Shown: one piece after another, positions 4,881 to 5,007 of the stretch
Layout of the letters: every line of letters starts with the position of its first letter
Numbering within the stretch: position 1 is the first letter of the stretch
DNA from: Ardenticatenales bacterium
GTDB taxonomy: Bacteria; Chloroflexota; Anaerolineae; Ardenticatenales; Ardenticatenaceae
Length of the DNA: 5,007 nucleotides
Reading direction: 5' to 3'
Assembly (NCBI GenBank): GCA_013812995.1
Contig: JACCSL010000747.1
Location: forward strand, 1 to 5,007
The notes under the pieces: model-generated
Databases searched by the model: none
Told to the model about the DNA's origin: nothing
The model's input: the letters and a program-made list of their open reading frames with translations, nothing else
Translations under genes and position numbers: made by a program

Positions 4881-5007
4881 ATGAACGTCGAACTAACGCC
4901 CAATGAGGTAGTCGTGCTCAAGTACCTGCTTGAGCGAGAAGTCACGGGCGAGGGCGACCTGCCCGACACCGCAGAGTTCGAGAACGCCAAGATCGAGCTA
5001 TGGAATC
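4881..5007 (+). CDS. Unrecognised small protein, N-terminus only (runs off the window)
   Basis: ATG 4881 opens a frame of 42 complete codons to the window edge. GGGAG at 4866-4870 lies 10 nt upstream, and an in-frame TAA at 4872-4874 blocks extension. The visible protein begins MNVELTPNEVVVLKYLLERE and continues with acidic residues (EGDLPDTAEFENAKIELWN). The first 20 residues could form an amphipathic helix. No family was recognised and there is no signal peptide. It is probably the former operon partner of the 811-aa gene, now separated from it by the element. Confidence 0.6.
   Translation, partial: MNVELTPNEVVVLKYLLEREVTGEGDLPDTAEFENAKIELWN

Overview
The window reads as a chromosomal stretch of a fairly GC-rich bacterium, possibly a Chloroflexota member. 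That placement is an inference from two things: a large secreted/membrane protein with a glutamine-amidotransferase-like fold next to an IscB-type mobile element, and a glycine-rich stress-type protein. No marker gene in the window fixes the taxonomy.

Layout: (1) Positions 1-843, minus strand, hold a glycine-zipper, general-stress-like protein whose C-terminus runs off the left edge. (2) Positions 844-1122 are a divergent intergenic region with a plausible promoter in each direction and four short perfect inverted repeats. (3) Positions 1123-3558, plus strand, encode an 811-residue protein with a signal peptide, a large extracytoplasmic N-terminal half, two membrane helices and an extracytoplasmic C-terminal half. 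(4) Positions ~3559-4871 form a compact IS200/IS605-type element. It has similar 21-nt hairpins near both ends, about 220 nt of highly structured noncoding DNA that fits an omega RNA (HEARO-type), and one gene (3779-4783) for IsrB, the HNH-less relative of IscB with a split RuvC domain. No transposase gene is present. (5) From 4881 a small unrecognised plus-strand gene begins and runs off the right edge.

How the parts relate: the 811-aa gene and the small downstream gene probably formed one tight transcription unit before the element inserted at their junction. If the deleted junction is reconstructed around the TAA present on both sides, the tail of the 811-aa gene would supply a GAGGG Shine-Dalgarno about 10 nt before the downstream ATG. 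In IscB/IsrB systems the guide is the 5' end of the omega RNA, read from the DNA flanking the left end. Here that would be the last codons of the 811-aa gene. The most interesting object in the window is therefore this RNA-guided nickase unit: protein, scaffold RNA and a guide borrowed from the neighbouring gene.
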